Positions 45,646 through 56,300 of a DNA stretch of 64,000 nt are shown here, piece after piece (within the stretch, counting starts at the first letter, position 1; every line of letters begins with the position of its first letter). Position numbers and translations under genes: made by a program. Source of the DNA: Chryseobacterium geocarposphaerae (GTDB taxonomy: Bacteria > Bacteroidota > Bacteroidia > Flavobacteriales > Weeksellaceae). The notes below the pieces were generated by a model that worked only from the letters and a program-made list of their open reading frames with translations, searched no databases and was not told the DNA's origin. Where the stretch lies: positions 2,480,001 through 2,544,000 of the forward strand of contig NZ_PGFD01000001.1 of assembly GCF_002797535.1 (NCBI RefSeq), in the 5' to 3' direction.

Positions 45646-47097
45646 ATGAAAAAAACATTTTTATTCTTGTTTCTGACATTTATAATGTCTTGGAATGCTT
45701 TGCGAGCACAAAACGGAGGATCAGATTACATCATTGTCTTAGATAACGGAAGCTCAATGACAACACAACGTTTCGAATCAATGAAACTGGGAGCAACAAA
45801 ACTGATTCAGCAGCTATTATCATGCAATCCTTTAAACAGAATTGCTCTAGTACATTATGGCACCGGAATTTATAACACCAACAATACCAACTATAGCCCG
45901 AAAATTTACATTGAGTATGATTTTTCAAACGACACTTTCATGACCCAACAGATTGAAAGAAGACTTGATAACGGAGATCATTTTCATGAAGCCCTGGGAA
46001 TTATCGGGAATGCTTTGGATGGGGTTTCCAATCCTGACATTGTAAGTCCACAGACAACATTAAACAACGATCCGGCGAATCCTTTAAAAGTAGTAGTATT
46101 TACGGACGCTGAAAGGAATACAGGAAATCTCAGCTTTGGCTCTTATCTTGTCAACTACGATTACCCTACTCCCAATACTCCTGAAGCTTTCAAATATGTA
46201 ACCGATTTTAAAGTCAATAGAAATGCAAAATTTGCAGTTATCCATATAAATCCGGATACTCCAGCTACAGAGGCCGCAGCATCCATTGCAAGCCAGGGAG
46301 GATCTTACAGCGGGCCCGTGGAAACCAATATTGACGATCCCGATTACGGATCCCCAACAAGACTTTATTTCCCAAGAACAAGCTTCGACATGTCACCATC
46401 TGAAATAGATTACTGGGTACGCTTAGGCACTCAGATTTGCGATACTTCAGGCTGGGGAAGTGTTAATTTTAAATATGAGCCCAATGGATGCGGGACCAAC
46501 ATGGTGCAAACTATTTCCGGAAGCTATTCATTACCAGCCGGAGCAACTTTTACACAATTTAAATTAGTGGCAAGAGATATTGTTACAGGCCAGGATTATG
46601 GTGTCAATTTTAATCCGGTAATGACATCCCCTACAGATTTTTATTATGCACTACAACCTTCAGATTTTAGTTTTCCAGGAATTACGGATGCTAAATTTGT
46701 ATTTATTTTAGGGCTTCAATATAATTATCAAGGTAACTCTTATGATGTGATGAGCTGGAACGGATACCCTTATTTTAATTATGATCTTTTATTAACTTCT
46801 TTACCTAATTGCGGAATGAGGCAGGCTGGACCATCTTATCCAGTACTAGATGAAAATTCAATACAGATTACTCCTAATCCTACAAACGGTGCAATCAAAG
46901 TCATTTTAGATCAAAAGAAAATTGAAGCCGGGAAAATCCAGATCGTAGATCTTAGCGGAAAAACAGTATATGAAAAGACATTTAGAGACCAAAATACTGT
47001 AGACATTGATATTCATTCACAAAAAGAAGGAGTGTACATTATAAAAATCATCTCTAACAAAAATGAAATCTTTACCGAAAAAGTGATCAAAAAATAA
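45646..47097 (+). CDS. T9SS type A protein with VWA domain
   Basis: 483 residues. A signal peptide (about 1-22) ends near LRAQ. Residues about 27-240 form a von Willebrand factor A domain: YIIVLDNGSSM gives Asp33, Gly35, Ser37 at the MIDAS site (the usual form is DxSxS; the first serine is replaced by Gly), and VVFTDAE supplies the last metal-site Asp. Residues 255-395 are unassigned, with four cysteines. The C-terminal 80 residues (ITPNPTNGAIKV, GVYIIKI, basic end) are a type A sorting domain. It sits between adhesins 1 and 2 with its own terminator. VWA domains bind proteins, so an interaction with the neighbouring surface proteins is plausible but not shown. Confidence 0.85.
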   Translation: MKKTFLFLFLTFIMSWNALRAQNGGSDYIIVLDNGSSMTTQRFESMKLGATKLIQQLLSCNPLNRIALVHYGTGIYNTNNTNYSPKIYIEYDFSNDTFMTQQIERRLDNGDHFHEALGIIGNALDGVSNPDIVSPQTTLNNDPANPLKVVVFTDAERNTGNLSFGSYLVNYDYPTPNTPEAFKYVTDFKVNRNAKFAVIHINPDTPATEAAASIASQGGSYSGPVETNIDDPDYGSPTRLYFPRTSFDMSPSEIDYWVRLGTQICDTSGWGSVNFKYEPNGCGTNMVQTISGSYSLPAGATFTQFKLVARDIVTGQDYGVNFNPVMTSPTDFYYALQPSDFSFPGITDAKFVFILGLQYNYQGNSYDVMSWNGYPYFNYDLLLTSLPNCGMRQAGPSYPVLDENSIQITPNPTNGAIKVILDQKKIEAGKIQIVDLSGKTVYEKTFRDQNTVDIDIHSQKEGVYIIKIISNKNEIFTEKVIKK

Positions 47098-47137
47098 ATA
47101 GATGATTGAATAATTGGATATTGATCAGCCTAAACTT

Positions 47138-47169
47138 AAATCCGAAGAAATATTTCTTCGGATTTTTTT
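47138..47169 (+). terminator. Rho-independent terminator after the VWA gene
   Basis: A near-perfect palindrome, AAATCCGAAGAAA / TTTCTTCGGATTT with a 2-nt centre, then a T run. Confidence 0.85.
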
Positions 47170-47357
47170 GTTAAAAACTTTCAGCTCCAAAAAAATCAAA
47201 AAAAGTTTTTTTAAGAAAAGTATTAATTCATTAAAATACTTTTATACTCTGTAAAAAAAAGAGATACTTTTAATTTTCTTCATAGATTTTAATGAAAACA
47301 TGAATATTATTTTAATTTTTTATTTATTATTCGTAAACAATATTCAAAATAATATTT

Positions 47358-47388
47358 TAATTTTGTAAAAATCCTAATTCCAACAACT
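47358..47388 (+). promoter_or_regulatory. Promoter -7 box and leader shared by adhesins 2 and 3
   Basis: TAATTTTG at 47358-47365 is a -7 element. The following leader, with AAAAATCCTAATTC, recurs almost unchanged in front of adhesin 3 at 50340, so it was copied with the gene or is under selection. Confidence 0.5.
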
Positions 47389-50232
47389 ATGAAAAGATTT
47401 CTATTCTCTTTCGTATTATTGTTTTTTACATTTAATACCATCTTTGCCCAAAAAGATACAGAGCATTGGATTGCTCCGTTCTATTATTCTCAGCAATATA
47501 CGCAGGCAGTATATCTATCCACAGATTCCGTAACCCCTTTTGATGTTAAAATATACACAGGAGGTAGCTTTGGAACTTTGTTAGGTACTGTTACCATTAG
47601 CAAAAACAGTCCAAAAACTTACTCGATACCTCGTACCAATATTGCAACAAATAGTACTTTAGAAGCATTTACACCTATTGACAAAGGGCTATATATAACT
47701 GGTGGTAAACCATTTTTCTGTAGCTTGAGAATGGTAAGTAGCACAACCCATGCTGAAATTGTCACAAGTAAAGGGAAAGCAGGTATAGGGAAAGAGTTTT
47801 ACGTAGCTTCAACTCCTTCTACAGCCACTTCAAATAACTTTACTGCAGCTGTTATGGCAACGGAAAACAATACAACCGTAACCGCAACTTGGAGCGGATT
47901 TGTAGCATTTTTTGGCGGCTCTCCGACAGGGAATACCCATACTTTTACTTTAAATAAAGGGCAATCTTTCATCTTTGCGGGGAACGCAGGAGCGACAGCC
48001 CCTTTTACCGGAGCTAAAATTGTTTCTGACAAGCCGGTTACACTTACTAACGGAAACGTTAATGGTAATTTCGGTAACAATACAGGTTCCGGGTCGGATG
48101 CAATTTTAGACCAATCTGTTCCTACCGAAAGATTAGGAAGCACATTTGCAATCGTAAGAACAAGATCTACTACATCTGATCTTGAAGGAGCTATTGTTGT
48201 TGCTGTTGAAAACGACACTAAAATATTCATAAACGGATCGACCACTCCAATCGCTACACTCAACCAAGGCGAATGGTATAGAATTGCAGGCGACAACTAT
48301 GTTTTGCAGGGAACAAATGGCCATTATAATATGTTTGTATCTACTTCAAAAAAAGTATATCTATATCAATTGGTTTCTGTTCTTGACAGCAGTGCAACAT
48401 GCGGATTTAACTACATCCCTCCATTAAACTGTTTTTTGCCTAGAAAAATTGATGAAATTGCATTTGTGAATGAAATGCCTCTTGGGACAAATGACACCAG
48501 TACTGTACCAGCAGGGCAAGTTATAAAATTGAACATTTTGACAGAAGCAGGTGCTACTGTTACTTACACTGTAACGCCTCCGGGAGGAGTACCAGGAGCT
48601 CCAATCACTCCAACTGCTGCACAAGGACCTTATCCCCTTACCGGAAATACAGCCTGGGTAACCTATGGTATTGAAGGGGTAACGGGTACTGTTAAAATTG
48701 AATCCAATAAAGCAGTAACTGCTGGAATTAACGGAGGATATAACACTTCAGGATATGGAGGATATTTTGCAGGATTCTCTTCAATTCCGGTTATTTCAAA
48801 ACAAACAGGAGAATGTGCTCCGGGAATTATCCTGGAAGTAGATCCTGGATATGACTCTTACCAATGGTATCTAAATGGTAACATTATTCCGGGAGCAACT
48901 TCAAATACCTATGCTCCATTAGTAGGGGGCAACTATACTGTAAGAGTAACAATGGGAGGATGTCAGCCTGTAACAACAATTGCTTATAAAGTGTTTTCAT
49001 GTTTAAAAGAAACAGCAAAAACAGATGAAAGTTGCGGCACCAAAATCATAACTCCTACCTTCACGTCTTCAACTCAGGCCCCTGTTGCCAATACTGTAAA
49101 AATTATCACAGCACCTACTCACGGTACAGCGGTAGTAAATGCAAACGGGACGATTACTTATACTCCGAATGCTGGTTTCGCCGGCTCAGATGTAATTGTT
49201 TATAAATTCTGTGGAAACGACCCTGAATTTGTAGATTGTGAGCAGGTAACCCATACCATAAAAATTGTACCTCTTGTTCCTAAAGAACCGACCATCACAG
49301 CATGTCAATACGACACTGACCCTACCGCATTGTTTGACCTTACGACAGCAAATGTTATTGATTATACTTCTCCTTATACGAAAAAGTATTACCCTACACT
49401 GAATGATTTAAATACAAATAATAATGAGATTACAACTCCTAAAAAGTATGCTTCAGCAGGTGGCTATGCTTATGTAAAAATAACAGCTGAAGGAGGATGT
49501 GTTGCAACGACAAAAATTAAATTAGTTCCGATTCCTGTAAAAAAATCTCCACTTTTAGTAGACAAATTTATTTGTATTGATGGCAGAACCTCTTTGGATG
49601 CAGGTCCAGGATATGACAGCTACCAATGGAGTACAGGGGCAACAACATCATCTATTCAAGGATTGTCTGTAGGGGAATATACTGTCATTCTTGAACATAA
49701 CGGCTGTTTCCTGGAACAGACTGTACATGTGAAAAAAGCTCAGGATCCGGTAATTACTAAAATCGAAATTACAAACAATACAGCTACCGTAATCGTTACC
49801 GGAGGAGTTGCCCCTTATAAATATTCTGTAGACGGAACTACTGCATGGCAAGATTCTAATGTATTCACAAACTTATCGAGAGGGCAACATACTTTTTATG
49901 TGAAAGATGCGTACAGCTGTGCTCCTATCTCTGTGGAAGTAACTGTACCTAACTTAATCAATGCAATCACCCCTAATGGAGATAACGTAAATGATGTTAT
50001 CGACTATAGTGCGTTAGCTTATAAAGAGAATCTTACATTCGTAATCTATGACCGATACGGTAACAAAATCTTCACCGGAGATAAATTCAACAACTACCGT
50101 TGGGATGGAAAAGGATCCGGAAAAAAGATTGTAACAGGCACTTACTGGTATCATATTAATTGGAACGAACCCAATGCAGCGAAAACGCCGATAAAATATA
50201 CAGGTTGGGTCCTTGTGAAAAACAGAGAATAA
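47389..50232 (+). CDS. T9SS type B surface protein with IgGFc-binding-like domain, paralogue 2
   Basis: 947 residues. Signal peptide ends near IFAQ. The N-terminal domain starts KDTEHWIAPF and has a threonine-rich strand-loop pattern to about residue 480. It is followed by YQWYLNGNIIPGATS, an ITYTPNAGFAG cadherin-like unit, a short segment (CQYDTDP), a YQWSTGATTSS unit, an SprB-like unit (TGGVAPYKYSVDG) and a type B sorting domain (ITPNGDNVNDVIDY). It lacks the extra segments of paralogues 1 and 4. The architecture and length are the same as paralogue 3, which suggests a recent duplication. Confidence 0.87.
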   Translation: MKRFLFSFVLLFFTFNTIFAQKDTEHWIAPFYYSQQYTQAVYLSTDSVTPFDVKIYTGGSFGTLLGTVTISKNSPKTYSIPRTNIATNSTLEAFTPIDKGLYITGGKPFFCSLRMVSSTTHAEIVTSKGKAGIGKEFYVASTPSTATSNNFTAAVMATENNTTVTATWSGFVAFFGGSPTGNTHTFTLNKGQSFIFAGNAGATAPFTGAKIVSDKPVTLTNGNVNGNFGNNTGSGSDAILDQSVPTERLGSTFAIVRTRSTTSDLEGAIVVAVENDTKIFINGSTTPIATLNQGEWYRIAGDNYVLQGTNGHYNMFVSTSKKVYLYQLVSVLDSSATCGFNYIPPLNCFLPRKIDEIAFVNEMPLGTNDTSTVPAGQVIKLNILTEAGATVTYTVTPPGGVPGAPITPTAAQGPYPLTGNTAWVTYGIEGVTGTVKIESNKAVTAGINGGYNTSGYGGYFAGFSSIPVISKQTGECAPGIILEVDPGYDSYQWYLNGNIIPGATSNTYAPLVGGNYTVRVTMGGCQPVTTIAYKVFSCLKETAKTDESCGTKIITPTFTSSTQAPVANTVKIITAPTHGTAVVNANGTITYTPNAGFAGSDVIVYKFCGNDPEFVDCEQVTHTIKIVPLVPKEPTITACQYDTDPTALFDLTTANVIDYTSPYTKKYYPTLNDLNTNNNEITTPKKYASAGGYAYVKITAEGGCVATTKIKLVPIPVKKSPLLVDKFICIDGRTSLDAGPGYDSYQWSTGATTSSIQGLSVGEYTVILEHNGCFLEQTVHVKKAQDPVITKIEITNNTATVIVTGGVAPYKYSVDGTTAWQDSNVFTNLSRGQHTFYVKDAYSCAPISVEVTVPNLINAITPNGDNVNDVIDYSALAYKENLTFVIYDRYGNKIFTGDKFNNYRWDGKGSGKKIVTGTYWYHINWNEPNAAKTPIKYTGWVLVKNRE

Positions 50233-50250
50233 TTTTTAAAACTATATTTT

Positions 50251-50283
50251 AAAGCCACAATTTAAAAAGATTGTGGCTTTTTT
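50251..50283 (+). terminator. Rho-independent terminator after adhesin 2
   Basis: AAAGCCACAAT / ATTGTGGCTTT stem with an 8-nt loop and a T run. Confidence 0.85.
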
Positions 50284-50339
50284 ATTGTTGCTTTATCATA
50301 TTTTCTTTTATTTTTTTCAAAACATATCAAATATTCTTT

Positions 50340-50370
50340 TAATTTTGCAAAAATCCTAATTCTAACGTTT
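50340..50370 (+). promoter_or_regulatory. Promoter -7 box and leader of adhesin 3
   Basis: TAATTTTGC at 50340-50348, then a leader with AAAAATCCTAATTCTAAC, nearly the same as at 47358-47388. Confidence 0.5.
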
Positions 50371-53214
50371 ATGAAAAAATTTCTACTCAGCTTAGTATTG
50401 ATTTTCTTTTCAATCAGTACATTATTTGCTCAGAGAGATACTGAGCACTGGATAGCACCATACTTTATGAGCTCTAGTGCTACCGGATATACCAATACGT
50501 TGTATATGTCCACAGACTCGACGACACCGTTTCAGGTAAAGATTTATAACAACAATACTCTCCTTACTACCGTTACTATAAGTAAAGGTGCCCCACAGAG
50601 TTACACTGTTGCTCCAGCTCTTATATCCACAAGTAATGCATCTGAAGCTGCTACAGTGATTACCAAAGGACTATATCTGAAAGGAGATAAGCCTTTCTTT
50701 TGTAGCTTGAGAGCTGCACAAAGTGCTCACGGTGAAATTGTAACTTCTAAAGGAAAAGCAGGAATAGGAACTAAGTTTTATGCCGCCGCAGCACCTATTA
50801 CTTATAGCAGTGCTTTTCTAATGAACTTTACCACAGGAATCATGGCTACAGAAGATGGCACTACAGTAACTGTTTCAGGTTATAACCCTAATATACAGTT
50901 TGTAAATAATACACCAGCTCCTTTAAGTGTGACTTTTACTTTAAACAAAGGACAATCTTATATTCTTGCAGGGCTTGGAGATAACACTCCCAACTTTACA
51001 GGTTTCATAGGGGCTAAGATTACTTCAAACAAGGCTATTACAGTGACCAACGGAAATGCCAATGCAATGTATGCCACTGGAAGCCAGTCTTCTGGATCTG
51101 ACCTTGTACTAGACCAGTCTGTTCCTACAGAAAGACTTGGAAACGAATTTGCAATGGTAAGAAGTTTATCTCCTATTAACAACTCGTATGATATGGAAGG
51201 AGGTATTGTAATTGCAACAGAAAATAATACTGAAGTTTATCTTAACAATGGAGCAACTCCTGTTGCAACCCTTAATGAAGGACAGTATTATAGAATTTTA
51301 AATAACGCCTATATTAACCAAGGTAATAACCATTACAACGTTTATGTACATACTTCAAAAAACGTGTACCTTTATCAATTGGTAGGTTCTGATGGAACGG
51401 CAACAGGAGGATACAATTATATTCCACCTTTGAACTGTTTCTTACCTAGAAAAATTGATGAAATTGGTAAAGTAAACGAAATGCCAGGATCAGGAGGTAG
51501 TCCGATTACTTTAAAATTGAATATTTTAACTGAAGTTGGAGCAACCGTTACATATAGCGTTAATGGAGGTGCTCCGATCACACCTACTGCAGCACAGGGG
51601 CCTTACAGTCTTACAGGAAACAGTAACTGGGTAACCTATGCTATCACTGGTGTTACAGGGAACCTTGCTATTCAATCGAACAAAGCCGTAACAGCAGGTA
51701 TAAACGGTGGATATAGTACAGCAGGATATGGAGGGTACTTCGCAGGATTCTCTTCCATTCCTCTTATTTCTAAAACGACAGGAGATTGTATTCCTGGAAT
51801 TAAATTGGAAGTAGATGACAGTTATGATACCTACCAATGGTTTTTAAATGGAAATCCTATTACCGGTGCTAATGGAAACACATATACTCCGACACAGGGA
51901 GGCGACTATACTGTAAAAGTTACTATTGGAAGTTGCCCTCCAGAAACGACTCCTGTCTTCAAAGTGTTCACATGTTTAACCAAGTCTAACAAAACAATGA
52001 ATGTTTGCGACATTTCGCAGGTGATCATTCCAGAATTTACTATTTCAACACAGACATATAATCCAAGTTCTGTAACTATCGTTACCCCTCCTACTAATGG
52101 TATTGCGACAGTAAATCCTGTAACCGGTGTTATTAACTACACACCAAATGTTAACTTCGTAGGAACTGATACTGTTGTATATAAATTCTGTGGAATAGCT
52201 CCAGAGTTTGTAGATTGTGAACAGGTTACTTTAACTTTAAATGTTTCTGAACTTCCTGTCGTAACTGATGCAATATTGAGAACTTGTTTCTTAGAAACCA
52301 ATACAGCTACAGGTCAATTTGATCTTACCATTGCCCCAGTTTCAGGACAACCAGGAGTAACAAAAAAATATTATCCTTCACTTACAGATGCTCAAAACGG
52401 TACTAATGAAATTTTAACTCCTAATCAGTATATTGCTCCTAATGGAGTTGTATTTGTAAGGGTAACGAACGGAAACGGATGTTATAGAATTGCTAAAGTT
52501 ACACTTGTTGTTTTCCCTCCTACTAAATCAACAGTTTTAACTGATAAGATTATCTGTATGGAAGATAAAACCACATTAGATGCTGGTCCTAACTTCGACG
52601 GATATCAGTGGAGTACAGGAGCAACAACACAAACAATATCTGATGTTACCGTAGGTACATACTGGGTAAAACTAAAAACAGGAGATTGTTGGACGAAGCA
52701 AACGGTAAAAGTATATGCTTCTGAACAACCTGTAATTACAAGTGTTGATATTGCTACGACAACAGTTACTGTATATACAACAGGTGGAACGGCTCCGTAT
52801 AAATATTCTATGGATAACATTAGCTGGCAGGATTCTAATGTCTTCACAAATGTTCCGAGAGGAAGTGGAGTGGTGTATGTAAAAGACGCATACGATTGTA
52901 ATCCTATTTCTGTAGAAATTACAATTCCTAACATTATCAATGTGATTACTCCAAATAATGATGGTGTAAATGATGTTTTAGATTACTCTGAATTAGGACA
53001 TAAATCAAATCTGGTAATCGACATCTTTGACAGATACGGAACTAGAATTTACCAGGCCAACAAAGCCAACGGATACAAATGGGATGGGACAACGAACGGA
53101 AGCAAGAAAGTATCTACTGGAAGCTACTGGTTCAGCGTAAGCTGGAATGAACCAAATGCAAAACAAACTCCGGTTAAATATTCTGGATGGATTTTGGTTA
53201 AAAACAGAGAATAA
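50371..53214 (+). CDS. T9SS type B surface protein with IgGFc-binding-like domain, paralogue 3
   Basis: 947 residues, the same length and domain order as paralogue 2: signal peptide to LFAQ, RDTEHWIAPY, an N-terminal binding-like domain with a GGYFAGFSSIPLIS end, an Ig-like YQWFLNGNPITGANG, an INYTPNVNFVGTD unit, a YQWSTGATTQT unit, an SprB-like TGGTAPYKYSMDN unit and the type B sorting domain (ITPNNDGVNDVLDY). Differences from paralogue 2 are spread along the whole chain, so the copies have diverged substantially. It has its own -7 box and terminator. Confidence 0.87.
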   Translation: MKKFLLSLVLIFFSISTLFAQRDTEHWIAPYFMSSSATGYTNTLYMSTDSTTPFQVKIYNNNTLLTTVTISKGAPQSYTVAPALISTSNASEAATVITKGLYLKGDKPFFCSLRAAQSAHGEIVTSKGKAGIGTKFYAAAAPITYSSAFLMNFTTGIMATEDGTTVTVSGYNPNIQFVNNTPAPLSVTFTLNKGQSYILAGLGDNTPNFTGFIGAKITSNKAITVTNGNANAMYATGSQSSGSDLVLDQSVPTERLGNEFAMVRSLSPINNSYDMEGGIVIATENNTEVYLNNGATPVATLNEGQYYRILNNAYINQGNNHYNVYVHTSKNVYLYQLVGSDGTATGGYNYIPPLNCFLPRKIDEIGKVNEMPGSGGSPITLKLNILTEVGATVTYSVNGGAPITPTAAQGPYSLTGNSNWVTYAITGVTGNLAIQSNKAVTAGINGGYSTAGYGGYFAGFSSIPLISKTTGDCIPGIKLEVDDSYDTYQWFLNGNPITGANGNTYTPTQGGDYTVKVTIGSCPPETTPVFKVFTCLTKSNKTMNVCDISQVIIPEFTISTQTYNPSSVTIVTPPTNGIATVNPVTGVINYTPNVNFVGTDTVVYKFCGIAPEFVDCEQVTLTLNVSELPVVTDAILRTCFLETNTATGQFDLTIAPVSGQPGVTKKYYPSLTDAQNGTNEILTPNQYIAPNGVVFVRVTNGNGCYRIAKVTLVVFPPTKSTVLTDKIICMEDKTTLDAGPNFDGYQWSTGATTQTISDVTVGTYWVKLKTGDCWTKQTVKVYASEQPVITSVDIATTTVTVYTTGGTAPYKYSMDNISWQDSNVFTNVPRGSGVVYVKDAYDCNPISVEITIPNIINVITPNNDGVNDVLDYSELGHKSNLVIDIFDRYGTRIYQANKANGYKWDGTTNGSKKVSTGSYWFSVSWNEPNAKQTPVKYSGWILVKNRE

Positions 53215-53238
53215 ATATTCCTAATACTAGAATTTATT

Positions 53239-53269
53239 AAAAACCACGATTTGAAATCGTGGTTTTTTT
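53239..53269 (+). terminator. Rho-independent terminator after adhesin 3
   Basis: AAAACCACGAT / ATCGTGGTTTT stem with a short TTGA loop region and a T run. Confidence 0.85.
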
Positions 53270-53330
53270 ATTGTTTTTTCAAGCTAATACTACTTTTTAT
53301 TATTAAATTTGTGTCAAAAGCTACCCCTGA

Positions 53331-56300
53331 ATGAGAAAAATTCTATCTTTTTTATTTATATTTTTCATTTCCATGTCTACTTTTGCACAGCTAGACAGAG
53401 AACATTGGTTTGCTCCTATGATGGATAGAACAGGAAACCCTAATCCTTATCAAAAGCTTTACTTATCAACCAATCGCTCTACCCCATTCCCGGTAAATAT
53501 TTATAATAATAATGTTTTAATTGGCACCGTAACAATCAGTAAAAATAATCCTCAGAAGTTTGATGTTCTTAGAGATTATATTATCACAACATTGCAAACG
53601 GATCTTTTCACGCCTATCACCAAAGGTCTTTATCTAAAAGCAGATTTCCCTTTTTATGCCAACCTGAGATTTTCTGTTTTCAATCACGCTGAAATCATTA
53701 CTTCTAAAGGAATCCCATCTACCGGAAAAACTTTTTATGCGGCAAACGCACCTATTACAGTAAGTAATAATATCCTAAACTTCATGACAAGTATTTTAGC
53801 AACTGAAGACAATACAACAGTTACTATCTCGGGATATAAATCGACCGTTCAGTTTTCAAATGGAACAACCGGGCTTACCAATCCTACAATAACCTTTACA
53901 TTAAACAAAGGGAAATCTTTCATCATTGATGGTATAGGTGATATTGCAGGGAATTTTGATGGTTTTATAGGAGCAAAAATTGTTGCCAACAAAGCAATCA
54001 ATGTAACCAACGGTAATTTTAACGGACAGTATGCAGGCAATTATCCTATAAGCTCAGATATTTTGATGGATCAGGCTGTACCTGTTGAAAGATTAGGAAC
54101 CGAATTTGCCTTAGTTAAAGGAAACGGGAGTATTGGATCCAATATGGAAACAGCTTTAGTAATAGCTACTGAAGACAATACCCAAATTTATGTAAACAAT
54201 GAAATTCCTCCTATTGCCACATTAAATACAGGACAATATTATGTAATTCCTGACAGCAAATATATTTTGCAGGGAAACAACCATTACAACTTATATATAA
54301 GAACCACGAAAAACGCGTATGTTTATCAAATGCTTGCCGGAGATTCAGCATCCGGAAGCGAAGTTGCGACCGGAGGCTTTAATTTTATCCCCGCATTGAA
54401 CTGCTACTTGCCTAAACAAATCAACGAGCTCGGTTTTATTGATGAAAATTTTGTCCTTTCCAATAACAACCCCACCGGGATTTTAAATATTCCTACCAAA
54501 CTAAATCTGATCACTCAAAAGGGAGCAGTTGTAACAGTAAATGGCAATACCCCTCCAGCCAATACGGGACCTTTTGATATGACCGGAACCAATAACTGGG
54601 TAACTTATGGGATACCTAATACAACAGGAACTATTACTGTTATTTCCAATAAAGCCATTACTGCCGGAATTAATGCAGGAAGCGATGCAGTAGGATATGG
54701 TGGTTTTTTCGCAGGTTTCCCTACACAACCGGTCATTTTACAGACTGGGGCAGGTTGCGCACCGGGAATACAGCTTACTGTAGATCCATTAATCTATGAC
54801 AGCTATCAATGGTACAGAAACGGATCAATTATTCCCGGGGCTACAAGTTCAACATACAACCCTACTCAATCCGGCTTTTATTCATGTTCAGTAACAATGG
54901 GAAGTTGTGCGCCTTTAATTTCTAATGAAATCAAAGTTTTAAATTGTACAAAGCAAAGCACTGCAACCTATAATGTTTGTACTACACAAACAATAACACC
55001 TGCATTTACAACATCAACACAAACTCCCGTTCCTTCTACGGTATCAATAGTCACTCCGCCTTCGCTAGGTACTGCCACTATCAATCCCACAACAGGAGTT
55101 ATTACTTATACCCCAACCAATCCGGGAACGCTAACAGGTACGGATACATTCACCTATACATTTTGTGGAAATGATGCTGTTTTTCCGGATTGTGAAACGG
55201 TTACTGTTACTATTCACTTAGAAGCACTTACAACCACTAATGCTACAATTTATGCCTGTAATATAAATAATCAGGGTACTTTCAACCTTACGTCTGCCAA
55301 TATAAGTAACAATTCTCCTATTACAATTACTTACTACCCAACTTTAACAGATGCTCAAACCGAAAACCCAACAGCTCTTATTACATCTACTACTGCTTAT
55401 ACCGCAACAAACGGTACTATTGTGTATGCTGTCGTAAAAAATAATAATGGTTGTAAAAGCATCGCTCAGATCACATTAAGTCTTTATAATCTTGCAGTCA
55501 TCACTCCTAACTATTCAGGAGTATTTTGTGATGATAATTTTGACGGCACTGTTACCATAAATTTACTAAACATTACCCCAATTGTTCTTAATAACCCTAC
55601 CTATTTTACCAATGTAAGGTATTATGCAAATATTACAGATGCTAATGCAGGAAATTCCAACACTCTTCCTAATAGCTGGAGCTTCACAACAAATACTACA
55701 ATTTATATTCGGGTAGATTCACCTGATGGGTGTGCAGCCGTAGTACAACCGTTAAATTTTTCCATTGGACAGCCTATTCAATTATTAACAGATCGTGTTA
55801 CAACAAGTATTTGTGATGAAGATCTGGATGGCAGTAAACAGATAAATCTATTACCTTTTATCCCTCAATTTACAACAGATCCAGGTGTTACCTATACTTT
55901 CCACAGCAATTTGCAGGATGCACAAAATGGTACTACTCCTATCAATAGCACCATAACTCTTTCCGGAACTCAAACTATTTACATAAGATTTGAAAAAAAC
56001 GGAGTTTGCCCGGCTATAGGAAAAATAATTATCACTGTAAAAACACCAAAGAAATCTGATATTTTATTAGATCAGATCATTTGTGCAAAAACAACCACAA
56101 CCTTAGATGCCGGTTCAGGCTTCGAGTCCTACGTTTGGAGTACAGGAGCTACAACAACATATATTTCCAATGTTCCTGTTGGAAATTATTGGGTAGATCT
56201 TACTTATAACGGGTGTGTATACAGACAATATGTAAATGTTACTGAAGCCCAGCTTCCGGCAATTCTTTCCATCGATATCAACGGGACAACAGTAACAGTA

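Noticed and set aside
47799..48296. 165-codon minus-strand frame inside adhesin 2
   Set aside because: Antisense to repetitive Thr/Asn/Gly-rich coding DNA, which readily gives long open complements.
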